Assembly (NCBI GenBank): GCA_019925095.2
Contig: CM034407.1
Location: 18,978,710-19,042,709 of the forward strand
DNA from: Dendrolimus kikuchii
Taxonomy: Eukaryota > Arthropoda > Insecta > Lepidoptera > Lasiocampidae
DNA length: 64,000 nucleotides
Direction: 5' to 3'
The position numbers and the translations under genes are program-made. Below the pieces are notes generated by a model that was not told the origin of the DNA, made no database searches, and worked only from the letters and a program-made list of their open reading frames with translations. This document shows positions 1 through 10,012 of this stretch, one piece after another (positions within the stretch are counted from its first letter, which is position 1; the number at the start of each line of letters is the position of its first letter).

Positions 1-391
1 TAGTCCAACTATTACTAAAAAAAAGCTTATTTTTATTCCATTAGAGACTCTGACAGACTAGTTTTAAATATCATTATTGTAATTATTTTGAAATGACATG
101 ATATCACAACAAAGTATTTTTTTTATGCTTATTGTTCTGACTCTACCTTTATTATTTGAATTAAGACTATGATATATTTTATTCTATTTTGTTTAACTTT
201 AATAATTTGACATGATGTGCTAGATTAAACTGTCTTCTTTTAGATTAAAGTATAAAATATTGCACACCGGTGCCGGAATAATATAGATGTACTAACTTAA
301 TATTTTAACACCTTTTATATTATCAATAAAACGAATTTGAATTTGTCATGTCATTCTTGTTGTCAATAAAATGCACTTGGAGCACCATCTT
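1..391. other. AT-rich, unassigned
   Basis: No gene or recognisable element. A short run with repeated 'gaattt' near 330-345 resembles LINE 3' tails but is too short to classify. Confidence 0.5.
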
Positions 392-569
392 CTCGTCTGT
401 ATTCGTCTATAACCCGGGAACAGTACTTTTTTCTAGATGAAAGGCACCCTATGTCCTATTCTATAGCCTTTACAATATGTATGCAAAAGTTCGTGATCAT
501 CGGTCGAGTAATTAAGATGTGAAAACGTAACAAACCGACTCACATTTGCATTTATAATATTAGTTAAGA
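392..569 (-). mobile_element. Helitron-like fragment
   Basis: On the minus strand this has the layout common to short lepidopteran Helitrons: a 5' end near 569 with 'attataaatg' close by, a central segment with 'aggctatag', and a truncated 3' part. Its 5' end abuts the 3' CTAG of the next Helitron at 570. It is non-coding and would depend on a Rep/helicase supplied elsewhere. Confidence 0.5.
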
Positions 570-736
570 CTAGCTGTACCCGTGACTTCGTCCGCGTGGA
601 TGTTTTTTCGCGGAACCCTAAAAAACGAACTAGCCTAAGTTACTCCTTATAACATCAGCTGTCTGCCAGTAAAAGTCCTGTCAAAATCGGTCCAGCCGGA
701 TCTTCCAGACAGACAGACAAAAATTCTAAAAATTGC
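570..736 (-). mobile_element. Helitron-like fragment, 3' end intact
   Basis: The minus-strand 3' terminus is CTAG at 570-573, next to A at 569, as expected for an insertion between A and T. The subterminal sequence 'ccgcgtggatg' is typical of short lepidopteran Helitrons. The 5' end near 736 has no clear TC, so that side is truncated. Non-autonomous. Confidence 0.55.
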
Positions 737-1405
737 ATACAATCAGACACTTCAATTGTATTTATCTGTATAGGTAATAACTATTTTAAAATAAAGATCA
801 GCTAATTGAACATGCAGAGTTATCAAGAGGTTAATGAAACTGGCCGAAACAGAAGATGTGTGCTGAGGTCCTAGCAAATGGGGATCCATCATCTTTTTTT
901 TTGCTAAAGCAGGGGAAGTACATTTCGTACACTGCCGAGTCCTTGGGTCCTTTGCTGGGGAATTAGACCATAGCGAGCGAGAGTTAGACCACCGATGACT
1001 GGCGTGAAATAACAAAGTCGTCCGCCGGCATGTGTGGAGACTTAGCAAGGTGAAGACGTTCCCTATAGGCCACTACTCCACTCCACCAAACCTACCTGCC
1101 TCCCATGTGCCCAGCACTTATGGTAGGAAAAACATGAGACTTAGAACGTAGTTACGCTCACGCTAATCCTGCGCATTTGTATCTGAGAGTGCCCCGGGAA
1201 GCAGAGCAAACTCACTTCGTCAACAGAGGTTAGTTCCTCCACATCTCCAGATGCTGGAGGAACCTGTAGCGGAACCATAATCTGTGCTAGCTAAACCCCT
1301 ATGTGAAAATGCGTGATTATATGTATCTAGGAATAGAGAACCAATAATAAAATTTTAATATATGTATTTCAATCAAATAAAACTAATTTAAAAATGAACT
1401 ATAAA
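737..1405. other. Unassigned, with a GC-richer block
   Basis: No gene recognised. Positions 840-1275 are clearly richer in G and C than the flanks and look like old LINE 5'-region or UTR sequence, but I cannot assign a family. The 98-residue minus ORF at 752-1048 has no recognisable domain. Confidence 0.4.
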
Positions 1406-1775
1406 CTAGTGGACGTCTGTGGTCGAAATTCGACCATAATAATTAATTTAAATTATAAGTTTGAACATTATTAAGGTTCTGTTGTCAAAGACTATACTTC
1501 TATAATCACAGATTTCGCCAAGGCTACACTATTAATTTGACTTTAACAATAAACACAAGAGTATATATGCGTGTGTGTGTCAAACACATGGTAGTGTGTG
1601 TAATGTTTTTTTTATTGATTTAATGTATTTTTTATGCATTATTTAAAAAAAAATATTAGCATTCTGCACTCCTTCTCTGTATAAACTATAAGTGTGCGAA
1701 ATTTCATATTCCTCCGTCCGCGTAATTTTCGTAAAAAGGGGTACAAAGTTTTTGCTTCACGTTTTAATACAATGA
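1406..1775 (-). mobile_element. Helitron, 370 bp family (copy 1)
   Basis: Complete non-autonomous Helitron on the minus strand. Its 5' TC is at 1775-1774, preceded by A; its 3' CTAG is at 1409-1406, followed by T. A palindrome ('ggtcgaatttcgacc') lies 11 bases before the CTAG and fits the subterminal Helitron hairpin. Two further copies occur at 10887-11847 and 35521-35859. A T/A-rich stretch and 'cacacac' tracts lie inside. No coding potential. Confidence 0.8.
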
Positions 1776-1866
1776 TTACAAAATGGTAGTATTAAAATAA
1801 ATTATATATACAAATTAAAACTAATACATACAAATAAAAAACTCATAACAAATATACACACTAAAA

Positions 1867-2147
1867 TCTATATATATAAAAATCAATTGCTGTTCGTTAG
1901 TCTCGCTAAAACTCGAGAACGGCTGGAATTATTTGGCTAATTTTGGTTTTGAATTATTTGTGGAAGGTTTAAAAGGTGAGTAAATATGAAAAAAAAAATG
2001 CTTGGAATATAGTAAAAACAACAATTTCGCTTTCCCTTAGAAACTATTCCTACCTGTCAAACATTTGATGTTCGTCCGATCAATCAGAAATCAACGATTT
2101 TTTATTTATCGATTCTGAGGCGGTACGAAGTTTGCCGGGTCAGCTAG
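1867..2147 (+). mobile_element. Complete short Helitron, 281 bp
   Basis: Starts TC at 1867 after A and ends CTAG at 2144-2147 before T, the A^T target expected of Helitrons. The 3' end 'gccgggtcagctag' is a frequent terminus in lepidopteran non-autonomous Helitrons. No coding potential. Confidence 0.75.
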
Positions 2148-2594
2148 TAAGTAATAATAAAATTTGAATAGTATTCAGAATGAAGAAAAATAAGTAACAA
2201 GAAACACTTCCAAGCGGAAAGTGATTACATTTTATTTGCAATGTAAAGATAAGCATCGTTACACACCGGTATAACGGTTAAATTACATTATTTATTAACC
2301 GCCAAAAGTCAGCAGAGTAATAAAAATGAATCATTCATCTTTGATATGGATTTAGAACAGATATTGCACGTTCCAATCTGCCTTTCATTTTGGATGAAAC
2401 AACCAAAGTGATCCATGTAAGCAAAAAATTGAATAAATCATTATAATTGAACATTGACGTATCATTTCAAGCGATTCTTTTTCAAACTGGTTGAACAGTG
2501 TAATTAATCGTTTTAAACTAATGACACATATTTTAAATTCTGAGTTGAAATGGATAATAACAATTAATATAATCGTATATGGAGTACATAATAC
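2148..2594. other. Unassigned AT-rich sequence
   Basis: No gene or repeat recognised. The overlapping ORFs on both strands from 2385 run into the LTR fragment that follows and have no domain. Confidence 0.4.
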
Positions 2595-2756
2595 TGTTAC
2601 GAGCCACAAGACTCGAATTAAAATAAATGCCGTTGGAATTACTATAGAGTTTATTAGAACTGTACAAACACGTATAAAACAGGTACAAAATAAAACTGGA
2701 TGCAACCAGTTTACGCTGCACGATTCAATGCAATTCAATACGCGCAAAGTCCGTTA
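2595..2756 (-). repeat. LTR-K fragment (3' part)
   Basis: Reverse complement of the last ~160 bp of the LTR-K solo LTRs at 15535, 46484 and 54370. It contains the polyadenylation-type segment, 'acacgtataa' and 'gcgcaaagtccgt', and ends with the terminal 'gtaaca' (2600-2595). The 5' part of the LTR is missing. This explains the ORFs on both strands here, which are not genes. Confidence 0.7.
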
Positions 2757-2842
2757 CTATGTAAGAAAGAAAGAAAGAATAAATTTATTTGAAGAAATAG
2801 CGACATACATTGCTAACATGTATCCTAAAAATAAAAACATAT

Positions 2843-2960
2843 TTTGAGAATTTGTAGGCCGCATTTTCCGCAAACAAGGTTTGCACTCAGCTTATTGCTG
2901 TGCCGGCTTAATATCCGACACAACGCTGATTTTCAGTGCAAACCTTCCTATGCCGCTAAT
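2843..2960 (-). repeat. Unclassified repeat X2 (copy 1)
   Basis: Matches 48598-48700 in inverse orientation. Shared blocks include 'gcactgaaaatcag', 'tgtgtcgga', 'cacagcaa' and 'ctgagtgc'. It resembles a LINE 3' UTR, but no adjoining coding region is seen. Confidence 0.55.
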
Positions 2961-3481
2961 CGAAAGTACTACACACGTCTTAATCGTATCGTAGTCGTCG
3001 CTTGACTGCCCCACCCCTCCGTTCGGACATTGTTTTATACTAAAATGCACAATACCGACAAAGGGGCCGCGTTAACCCGCATATCGGGCAAGGTTCGACG
3101 CAATGCAATAAAAACAAGGATTAGTTCGACTCTAACTACAGCCATAAAATAACAATAGATGTTTTTAAAGCTTAAACACAAAGTAAACACAAGAACTCTG
3201 AATGCGAAAGGGGCAATAAACAAGGTGCGCAGCATTTATTTTTTCGATATGAAACAATAGGTATGCAGGTGGCCCAACTTGTAACACTACCTACTATAAT
3301 ATTTCAAAAAGTATCATTCATGTAAACTTTGAACCAGAAACCTGGGAAAACTGTCTCATTTTTGGTGATAAACGTTTGATCACTCTTTACTAAAATTATT
3401 ATTTATGACTTAGCATCTGTATCCCGAATAAAACTCCTTACGGTCTAAATTAATATTTTGTATTTGCCAACTTGTGTTATT
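2961..3481. other. Unassigned
   Basis: No gene recognised. The short minus ORFs at 3035-3235 and 3410-3595 show no family features. Confidence 0.4.
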
Positions 3482-3490
3482 TAGTTTAAA

Positions 3491-3963
3491 CATACATACA
3501 TACATAACTTCACGCCAGTTCCCTTGCGGGGTAGGCACGAACAATAGAGTGCCATTTAGGCTTATTCTTACACACCTCACTTGCCTCTTTGGCATTCATA
3601 ACTCTTGTCATGCAAGCTCGTCTGTTCTTAAGGCTCCTGACATCACCTTCTGCTAGTACACGATCAATTTGATCATGGAAGGTGTGTCGTGGCCTTCCAC
3701 GACTTCTGCATCCATCCACTTTTGCATTGTATATCTGTTTAGTCATTCTTTCATCGTGCGGAACCACCGGAGCATTCCTTTCCTTACCTTCACCCCGACA
3801 CTCTCTTTCTTACTTCGGTATTACGAACGCGGTCCGCGAGCGTCACTCCGCAGATTTTGCGCAGTGCTCGCATCTCGACCGCGTTTACTCTACTTTCATG
3901 CTCTCTCTTCCATACCCAACTCTCGCATCCATACGTGAGCGTAGGTACCAGCACCGCGTTGTG
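3491..3963 (-). mobile_element. RTE-A LINE, 5'-truncated copy 1
   Basis: Minus-strand copy of the C-terminal end of an endonuclease/reverse-transcriptase LINE. Residues include GRPRHTFHDQIDRVLAEGD and a terminal AYPARELA stop, followed by an (ATGT)n tail, seen here as 'catacata'. It is flanked by an exact 9 bp TSD, 'tagtttaaa', at 3482-3490 and 3964-3972. The HVERM segment is disrupted. Dead on arrival: only the tail of the RT ORF was copied. Confidence 0.85.
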
Positions 3964-4200
3964 TAGTTTAAAGCTTTTATATTTTTAAATAAATACATTG
4001 AGAAATAGGACCTAATTTAAATATTTTATACTAGTGCACTTAGACGTTGTCCCACTCTAAAAAATAAAATTCTATTCACCTCTGTGCTTCAATATGTTAC
4101 TTTGAAAATTGAAATTTTTTCTTTTTTAACTTTAAAAAAATATTGTATCGAAATGAATAATGTTATTCTATTCGATACAATGATTATTACACTATCATAT

Positions 4201-4715
4201 TTTTTTATTATGGAATTATGCTGCCTCTTACCGTCAGAGAGGCCACATCCTTAGCAACATTTAGAAATTTACTCAGAAAACACTATTTGTCCAAAAATAG
4301 CTATGTCTGATTAACACAATATAATCATGCTAATACATTTATTATAATAAGTTAAGTATTTTGAAATATATTATTGTATGTATGTATATATATATATGAC
4401 TATGTATATGTGTATATATTCAGTATTTGTATATTTATTTCTTAAATTAGTTTGAGTATTAATATTTTTTTATTCTGTAGGAGCTTCCAAAGTTAGCTCT
4501 GGTGCCCGCAATAGGTCTCAATAGAGCCTGTGTGGCGGGGTAATGTATCTATTGCCTTTTTCCTGCACTACCTACATCACCTGATTCAAATTTCCTTGAT
4601 TTAGGTTGTCTGGATAAGATCGCTTCGAGCGATAAGGCCGCCTATTGTATTGTCTAGAAAAAATTGAAAATATGTTATTATAATTGTATGTTTTGGTGTG
4701 CAATCAAGTGTTATC
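4201..4715 (+). mobile_element. LINE-Y, 3' end
   Basis: Positions 4222-4311 encode LPLTVREATSLATF followed by RNLLRKHYLSK and a stop, a typical C-terminus of jockey/CR1-group LINE proteins. The 3' UTR (to ~4715) contains the hairpin region 'gcttcgagcgataaggccg', which recurs in minus-strand fragments at 16571, 22308 and 23828. The rest of the element is missing. Confidence 0.6.
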
Positions 4716-4794
4716 TTTCTCTCTATTTTTCGACGGTTAAAAAAAATTCTTCTGAAATTTCAATTTTCAAAATAACACATTATTGAACTAAAGA

Positions 4795-4885
4795 GTTGAA
4801 TTTTGAATCTAAACCATCCAGGGATCCCACTCAAATTCAGCAATTGATTTTTATATATAAGAAAGAATAGATTAGTGTATACATA
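4795..4885 (-). repeat. Helitron G-type internal fragment
   Basis: The segment 'aatctaaaccatcc' plus 'cccactcaaa' matches the middle of the Helitrons at 6143, 16223 and 49333. Both ends are missing. Confidence 0.45.
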
Positions 4886-4947
4886 GATATACGTGTGCTC
4901 TTATACCTGATTTGAATTTGGGTTATTTTTGCTAAATACTAAATTTT

Positions 4948-5179
4948 GTTTTTTTTAAATTGCAGGAGTTCAGCAGACAGGCAGACGGCCCACTTGATGG
5001 AAAGCGGTTACCATCGCCTATGCACATTTGTAACATCAAAGTTGCTACAAATGCGCTGCTGCTCTCTTAAGGGAAACTGGAACCTGGTCACTAATGCCGG
5101 AACACAACTCAAGGTTGTTATGGCGACATACTTTAGACCAGGGGTGGTAGACATCCAGTCGGGCAAATGCCCTACCACC
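4948..5179 (-). mobile_element. Family B element, 5'-truncated
   Basis: Antisense copy starting with a T-tract (its 3' A-tail) followed by 'cagcagacaggcagacgg'. It runs to 'gccctaccacc' and lacks the first ~100 bp. The 117-residue plus ORF here is an antisense shadow. Family B is non-coding; its 3' end equals that of LINE-O. Confidence 0.8.
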
Positions 5180-5203
5180 ACCCATCCATCCATTCCATCC
5201 ATT
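5180..5203. repeat. (CCAT)n-like microsatellite
   Basis: Short run of 'ccatccatccattccatcc' directly abutting the truncated end of the family B copy. Confidence 0.7.
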
Positions 5204-5557
5204 TTAAAACAATCGAGGTGTCAGCCATCTGCAAGTTTCCTTAACAAATCTCATAGCATATACAGAAATGTATCAGTACCACACACCAAGCTAACATAAA
5301 TTTAAGGAGTTGCATTACTTGTTTGAGCCCACGCGTACTATACATTCAGCGTGTCTTACTGACGATCCTTTTAAACTAAACCTTTATTCTGATCTTAAAA
5401 CTATGAACAAACAACAGCGTGGGTGACTATAGCTTTATGTTTCTGTACTAAAACGTAGCGCGTGAATTACTTTTGTAAAGCTACAATTATTTTACTGCCA
5501 TAGAGCCAAGAAGGTTGACGACACAAAGTATTTGGGATTGTTCTTCAGAGTATTCAA
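5204..5557. other. Unassigned
   Basis: No gene or known repeat seen. Confidence 0.4.
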
Positions 5558-5829
5558 TACCAAAAAATTTTATTCAAACTAAGTTCCGCTAGAGAACATC
5601 TTTTAACTGCTGAGGGTGGAAATGGGGATGAAAATTCGACATTTTCAAAGTAAGAAGCACCACATTTTATGTAAGTACCTGCTTCTTGTAAGAAATAAAT
5701 GGACACGTATATCGATGTTATAGGAAAATGTACCCCTAAGGTGGTGAAAAAGGGGCTACCCTTTTAACTTTCTTTGATTACTCAAACTATGACTGTTTTT
5801 ACGCGAGCGAAGAGGGGGGTACCAGCTAG
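5558..5829 (+). mobile_element. Helitron (same family as 49940-50313), 3' end intact
   Basis: Ends in CTAG at 5826-5829 before T. The middle ('ttcaaagtaagaagcac') matches the minus-strand Helitron at 49940-50313. The first ~55 bp (5558-5615) are instead related to the X4 module ('aagttccgct'), so the 5' side is a junction with another repeat. Confidence 0.55.
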
Positions 5830-5924
5830 TAAACATATCATTTTTAAAAATTATACTAAGGGTTTTGAAAAGCTTACGCTAAAGTTGTACCGCTTAGGCA
5901 GTGTCTGACCTCATATGGATATTG

Positions 5925-6066
5925 TTTCAATTACCACGTGCTAACGGTGAAAGAAAACATCGCGATAAAACATGCACATCGAGATAAGCGATGTATCAAA
6001 CTTGCCAACCCGCCTTAGACAAGCATGGCGGGTATGCTTTCCGTGCCCCTATAACAGTGGTCGGCA
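5925..6066 (+). mobile_element. SINE-L, internal fragment
   Basis: Matches the body of SINE-L at 29434 and 43788: 'caattaccacgtgctaa', 'gaaagaaaacatcg', 'ggcgggtat'. The tRNA-like head is missing, so it has no promoter. Confidence 0.65.
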
Positions 6067-6142
6067 AACTGCGCCTCTTTGACTGCTTGGCTGCGGCTCT
6101 TTCACAAAATGTTTAATGCAGGCACGGAATATTGTTTACCTA

Positions 6143-6349
6143 CTAGCAGTCCGGGCAGACGCTGTACTGCCCTGAAAAAAGAAAAATCTAGGTCCCGATT
6201 CTAGTGCCTCCTACCGGTTTTGATTATGAATCTAAAGTTCTAAACCATCCGGAGACCCACTTGAACACACAAAAAAAAACATCAAAATCGCTAAAGTTGT
6301 TCTCAAGTTATGCGTGTACATTTCTACGATTCATTTTTATTTATATAGA
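6143..6349 (-). mobile_element. Helitron G-type copy
   Basis: Minus-strand 3' CTAG at 6146-6143 beside A at 6142. Downstream blocks 'gggcagacg' and 'ctaccggttt' correspond to the ends of the copies at 16223, 22525 and 49333. The 5' end near 6349 carries a TC but lacks the flanking A. Confidence 0.6.
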
Positions 6350-6530
6350 ATAATAACTCGCCTTGTAAGAGACGGTTAAACATTGTTTAAACACAAGCCT
6401 TCAGGAAAGAGGCACATTTTTGGAAAGCAACAATAAAACGGACAGTTACTAGGAAACATATGTATCATCACCTCAGTCGAATTAAAATAACGGCCCTTTT
6501 AAAAACCTAGATTTTTTATACTTACTTATT

Positions 6531-7020
6531 ACTTACTCTGTTGGCTCATTGACCTAAAGTGGGTCTTGCCCTCCGAGACGAGAACATGCCATTTTTCCCT
6601 GTCCTGTGCAGTTTCTTACTAACCATTGGCTCGGAACTCGGACAGATCAGCCTCCACACTGTTCTTCCAGCGATATTTCGGACGGCCGACCGGACGCCGC
6701 CCTACCGGTCGTCCCAAATATGCTTCCCTCACGCTGCGATCCTTTCCCATCCGTTCTACGAGACCGAGCCAGCGGAGGCGGGGACCTTTTATTTCTCCTA
6801 TTATGTTAAGCTATGCTACGAGATTCTCAAGTTTGAGGTTGGTTCGGACCCTCCAGCTACCATCCTTTCTGTTTGTTGAACCCAGAATCTTACGGGGAAC
6901 CTCCTTTCTGTTACTAAAAGCTGATTCTCCTCTTCGATGGTAAGCGTCCAAGCTTCGCACGCATACATCAGGGTAGGCCGTATTTAGAAGCTTGGACACA
7001 AGTACCTTATGTAGGGCTGC
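6531..7020 (-). pseudogene. LINE-M: RTE-type RT C-terminus, frameshifted
   Basis: Read on the minus strand this encodes SWRVRTNLKLENLVA and, after frame changes, GRPKYRWKNSVEADL, the C-terminal end typical of RTE-clade reverse transcriptases. Stops and shifts break the frame, and the catalytic RT core is absent (5' truncation). The 3' end at ~6531 carries a short 'acttactta' repeat like RTE tails. The three plus-strand ORFs at 6559-6943 are antisense shadows. Confidence 0.7.
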
Positions 7021-7070
7021 ATTTTAATTGTATTTTTTATATTTGGCTCTTTTGAACGACGAGTTTGCCG

Positions 7071-7140
7071 ACCAATGCCCTATGAAATAGGAGGCCCGAG
7101 CCTAGCAGTGAAGTTTATGGGTTTTATGATTATTATATTA
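7071..7140 (+). mobile_element. SINE-L, 3' terminal fragment
   Basis: Contains 'aggaggcccgagcc' and 'agcagtg', then an AT tail, matching the last ~70 bp of SINE-L at 29434 and 43788. No head. Confidence 0.6.
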
Positions 7141-7144
7141 TATA

Positions 7145-7376
7145 CTAGAGATTTCCTCACTACTACGAGGCGGGTCAAACTCTAGAAAAGGGCTCTATTT
7201 CACTTACATAAAAACTTAACTAGGGCTTTTTTATATGTATGGAAACCTATGAAACATTATCTAACTGATGGTGAAAACCGCTTTAAAATCCGTTGCGTGG
7301 TTTAGGAGCAGTTAACGGATATACAGACAGACGTGGTATGTCAAAATTTGTAAAAAGAAGTAAGTATATATATAGA
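7145..7376 (-). mobile_element. Complete short Helitron, 232 bp
   Basis: Minus strand: 5' TC at 7376-7375 preceded by A, 3' CTAG at 7148-7145 followed by T. The 3' end has a GC-rich potential hairpin ('cgcctcgtagtagtgagg'). No coding. Confidence 0.7.
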
Positions 7377-7522
7377 TTTTAACTATAACATTGTACGGTT
7401 CAACTTTAAGCTACTTTAATATTATAACATTAGTATAAATAATGCTCATAAATACTTTGTAGTTGAGTTGCTAACAAGTTGCAATCAAGTCGCTACGAGC
7501 TCCTATTAGTCGTAACATACGA

Positions 7523-7712
7523 CTTCAATTACCACTAACTTGAATCCAGGGTTCAGCATCCAAGCCCAAGTACTACTAGAACAAATCCCTGAAAGCAACA
7601 AGGTGTATTTTCTTCATCCTACTACAAGAAAGCACCAGCACTCCAGCAACAACTGCCTGAATCCACCACAACAAGCAAGAACAAATGTACAAACTGTACA
7701 AACACAGGATTT
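7523..7712 (+). repeat. Unclassified repeat X1 (copy 1)
   Basis: About 190 bp matching 27237-27428 in inverse orientation. Shared runs include 'caaggtgtattttcttca', 'ggttcagcatcc' (variant) and 'gtacaaactgtaca'. No coding signature in common. Possibly part of a non-autonomous transposon. Confidence 0.6.
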
Positions 7713-7751
7713 TTATATTTCCCTATATAAGAATGTAAAAAGGCCATGATG

Positions 7752-7815
7752 CTAAGTCGATCACAAAACGTAACTTAAAACAAATAGTTTTTCACCCCCC
7801 GATACGTATTTGGTA
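7752..7815 (+). repeat. Foldback FB1 arm fragment
   Basis: The segment 'aacttaaaacaaatag' plus 'tttttcacccc' matches one arm of the foldback element at 18547-18809. Only one arm is present. Confidence 0.45.
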
Positions 7816-8032
7816 TCAAGGAACAAACAACATTGTGAGTTTGTTGCTCGGGAATGGCGGTCTAAAATATTGACGTGTAACCCGATACCATTCCACGTAG
7901 GCAGTGCTTGTAAGGCCCTTTATATATTGAATATTACTTGACTGTTTTTGTATTGTAAAATGTGACTTGAATATAGTGTGAGCGGAAAATATCTGTACTA
8001 ACACTAATAATAATATTATAAAGAGGAAAGAA

Positions 8033-8938
8033 GATCTAGATCATCTCAATTCCATTAGCAGTAATATTAAATTTACTATGGAACTAGAGGCAAATAATAA
8101 ATTAGCTTTTCTGGATGTGCTCATCCTAAGGAACCCTGACAATACTCTTGGTCATACGGTGTATAGGAAACCTACCCATACAGATAAATACCTTAATGGT
8201 TCGTCTCACCACCATCCTAGTCAGTTAGCTACCGTGGGCAAATCTTTGTTTCAGAGAGCACAGAAAATTTGTGACGAGAACCACATAGCTGGAGAGCTTC
8301 AGCATGTCAAGCGAGTTCTACAACGCAATCAGCTGAAGACTCCACACCAACGTCACAAAGGCCCCAAACCACCTTCAGTTGAGCGGTGCCCTGCTACCCT
8401 ACCCTACATCAAGGGGGTCACAGACAGAATTGGTCACATCCTCAGGCGAGCTTCAATCAAAACATATTTCAAGCCGCAGAAAAAGATTACCCAATTTCTG
8501 AGACCTGTGAAATGCAATATCCCACTCCAGGATGCAGGGGTCTACAAGCTTGATTGTGAGTGTGGATTGTCATACATTGGGCAAACAAAGAGGAGCATAA
8601 AAACACGAGTAAAAGAACACATTGCTGACATGAAACACACAAGGTCTACGAAGTCTGCGATCAGTGAACACACGCTGGATAAACCCAACCACTACATCAG
8701 ATTCGATAACCCACAAATCCTTGCGAAAGAGAATCGTTTCATACCTAGAATGATGCGTGAGGCTATTGAAATGAAAAAACACCCAAATTTCAATAGAGAA
8801 GATGGTTGGCAAGTACCACCTGTTTGGGATCCAATTATCAAAACTATTAAGACCCAAACCCAGCAAAAACCAGCTGCCAGACCTCAAGACACTGTGAGCT
8901 CTTTCTGCGTACAACGGAACACAAACCAACTTGACTGA
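8033..8938 (+). pseudogene. PLE protein C-terminus with GIY-YIG endonuclease
   Basis: Open from 8033 to a TGA at 8936-8938. An internal ATG at 8078 would give 286 residues, but the true start was upstream and is lost. In order, counting from that ATG: the end of the RT region (AFLDVLILRNPD, YRKPTHTDKYLNG); a basic linker; then GVY at residues 154-156 and YIG at 166-168, the GIY-YIG pair, with CEC between them; then RVKEH and HIADMKH. The YIG side is intact and no stop interrupts the domain, but without RT motifs the copy cannot be autonomous. The minus ORF at 8570-8929 is its shadow. Confidence 0.85.
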
Positions 8939-9183
8939 TAATTACTTTTATTTTTCCTTCCACCCATTTTAATATTATATAAAATTATTAGAGCTAGGCA
9001 TGTTTGCTGAAGAGTTTCTTGCGCCGCTTCTTCTCTTCAAGCCATAACATGTTGCGAAGCGGTAGTAAATTAGATTAGGCTCCCATAGAGTAAATAATAA
9101 CCATAAACAAAATTAAAATTAACAAATTGGCGGTAGGCTAAATAAAACTTTAACAATACTCGTTGACACTTGACATCTTTGTC

Positions 9184-9225
9184 TTCCGTGATCACGGCCA
9201 CTGAAAAGTGGCCGAAACGTCGGAA
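9184..9225 (+). ncRNA. Hammerhead-like motif in PLE terminal repeat
   Basis: The 3' half matches a type I hammerhead core exactly: stem II strand 'ggcc', then 'gaaac', then 'gtc'. Stem II is GGCCAC/GTGGCC with a 'tgaaaa' loop, and stem I is ttcc/ggaa. The 5' core, canonically CUGAUGA, reads GTGATCA and is followed by one extra C. PLE terminal repeats are known to carry hammerheads. Self-cleavage is doubtful because of the changed core. Same motif at 25864, 41325 and 58414. Confidence 0.5.
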
Positions 9226-9292
9226 AAACCAAAATCAAATAAAATTACCGCGCTTAAAACCGTTAAAACGTGGTTTTATTAAGAGGAAAGAA

Positions 9293-9586
9293 TTTTATTT
9301 TTGTGTGTTTGTAACGAATAAAATAAAAAACTACTGGACCGATCTCAAAAATTTTTTCACCATTAGAACGGTCCGTTATGCCTGAGTAACATAAGCTAGG
9401 CATATTTTTCGAAACAGGACAACGTCTGTGTTGAAAATAAAAAATAGTCTTCTTCATGTACGTTTTATTGAAGAGTTATTTTGTAAAGACCGGTAACAAA
9501 GGTTGCTATGATACTAATTATTTGAATATAAAAGAACAAATATTTCAAACCAGTATTTACAAAAGTCTGCCGGGACCGCTGGTCTT
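9293..9586 (+). mobile_element. Helitron G-type copy, degenerate
   Basis: Contains 'taacgaataaa' plus 'ctactggaccgatctc' near the 5' end, 'aggacaacgtctg' in the middle and 'tctgccgggaccgctgg' at the 3' end, where CTAG has become CTGG. It is an old copy of the type seen complete at 22525-23090. It follows PLE copy 1 directly. Confidence 0.55.
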
Positions 9587-9791
9587 AAATAAATGGTAAG
9601 TGTCTTTTGAAAGAGATTTAGAACGTCGGCCTATAATCGATATAATTATACATAGCGGAGCTCAGGGCCCCAAGTTTGTAGTATTCACAAAAAACGCCAT
9701 GCCAGTGCGAGTCGAGATTCATTCGAGAGACGATGGTCTAATATCCGTAGTCTCTAAAATTAATTTTAGGTAATACTCGGTCAAATCAAGA

Positions 9792-10012
9792 TTTTTTTAT
9801 TTTATTGCAGGAATACAGCAGATAGGCAGAAGACGGCCCACTTGATGGAAAGCGGTTACCGTCGCCTATGGACATTTGCAACACCAAAGGTGCTACAAAT
9901 GCGCTGCTGCTCTCTTAAGGGAGACAGGAAACTGGTCACTAATGCCGGAACTCAACTCAAGGTTGTTATGGCGGCATACTCTAGACCAGGGGTGGTAGCC
10001 ATCCAGTCGGGC
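9792..10012 (-). mobile_element. Family B element, 5'-truncated
   Basis: Antisense copy: T-tract, 'gcagataggcag' (a variant), then the core to 'ggtggtagccatccag'. It is cut exactly where SINE-C begins. The first ~120 bp of the element are missing. Confidence 0.8.

Larger units (their letters stand above)
8033..9280 (+). mobile_element. Penelope-like element (PLE) copy 1, 5'-truncated
   Basis: Retroelement copy bounded by an exact 12 bp TSD 'aagaggaaagaa' (8021-8032 and 9281-9292). It holds the C-terminal coding region of a PLE protein, a ~200 bp 3' UTR with an X4 module (~9000-9080), and a terminal repeat (~9135-9280) with a hammerhead-like motif. PLEs encode an RT joined to a GIY-YIG endonuclease; here the RT catalytic part was lost by truncation. 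A shorter copy is at 57862-58510. Confidence 0.9.

Noticed and set aside
2491..2847. 118-residue plus ORF
   Set aside because: Overlaps the antisense LTR-K fragment and simple AT-rich flanks; no domain.
8570..8929. 119-residue minus ORF
   Set aside because: Antisense shadow of the PLE GIY-YIG region; repeated at 57925-58146 for the same reason.
9184..9225. Confident call of an active hammerhead ribozyme
   Set aside because: The 5' core deviates at three points from CUGAUGA, so activity is not assumed; listed only as hammerhead-like.
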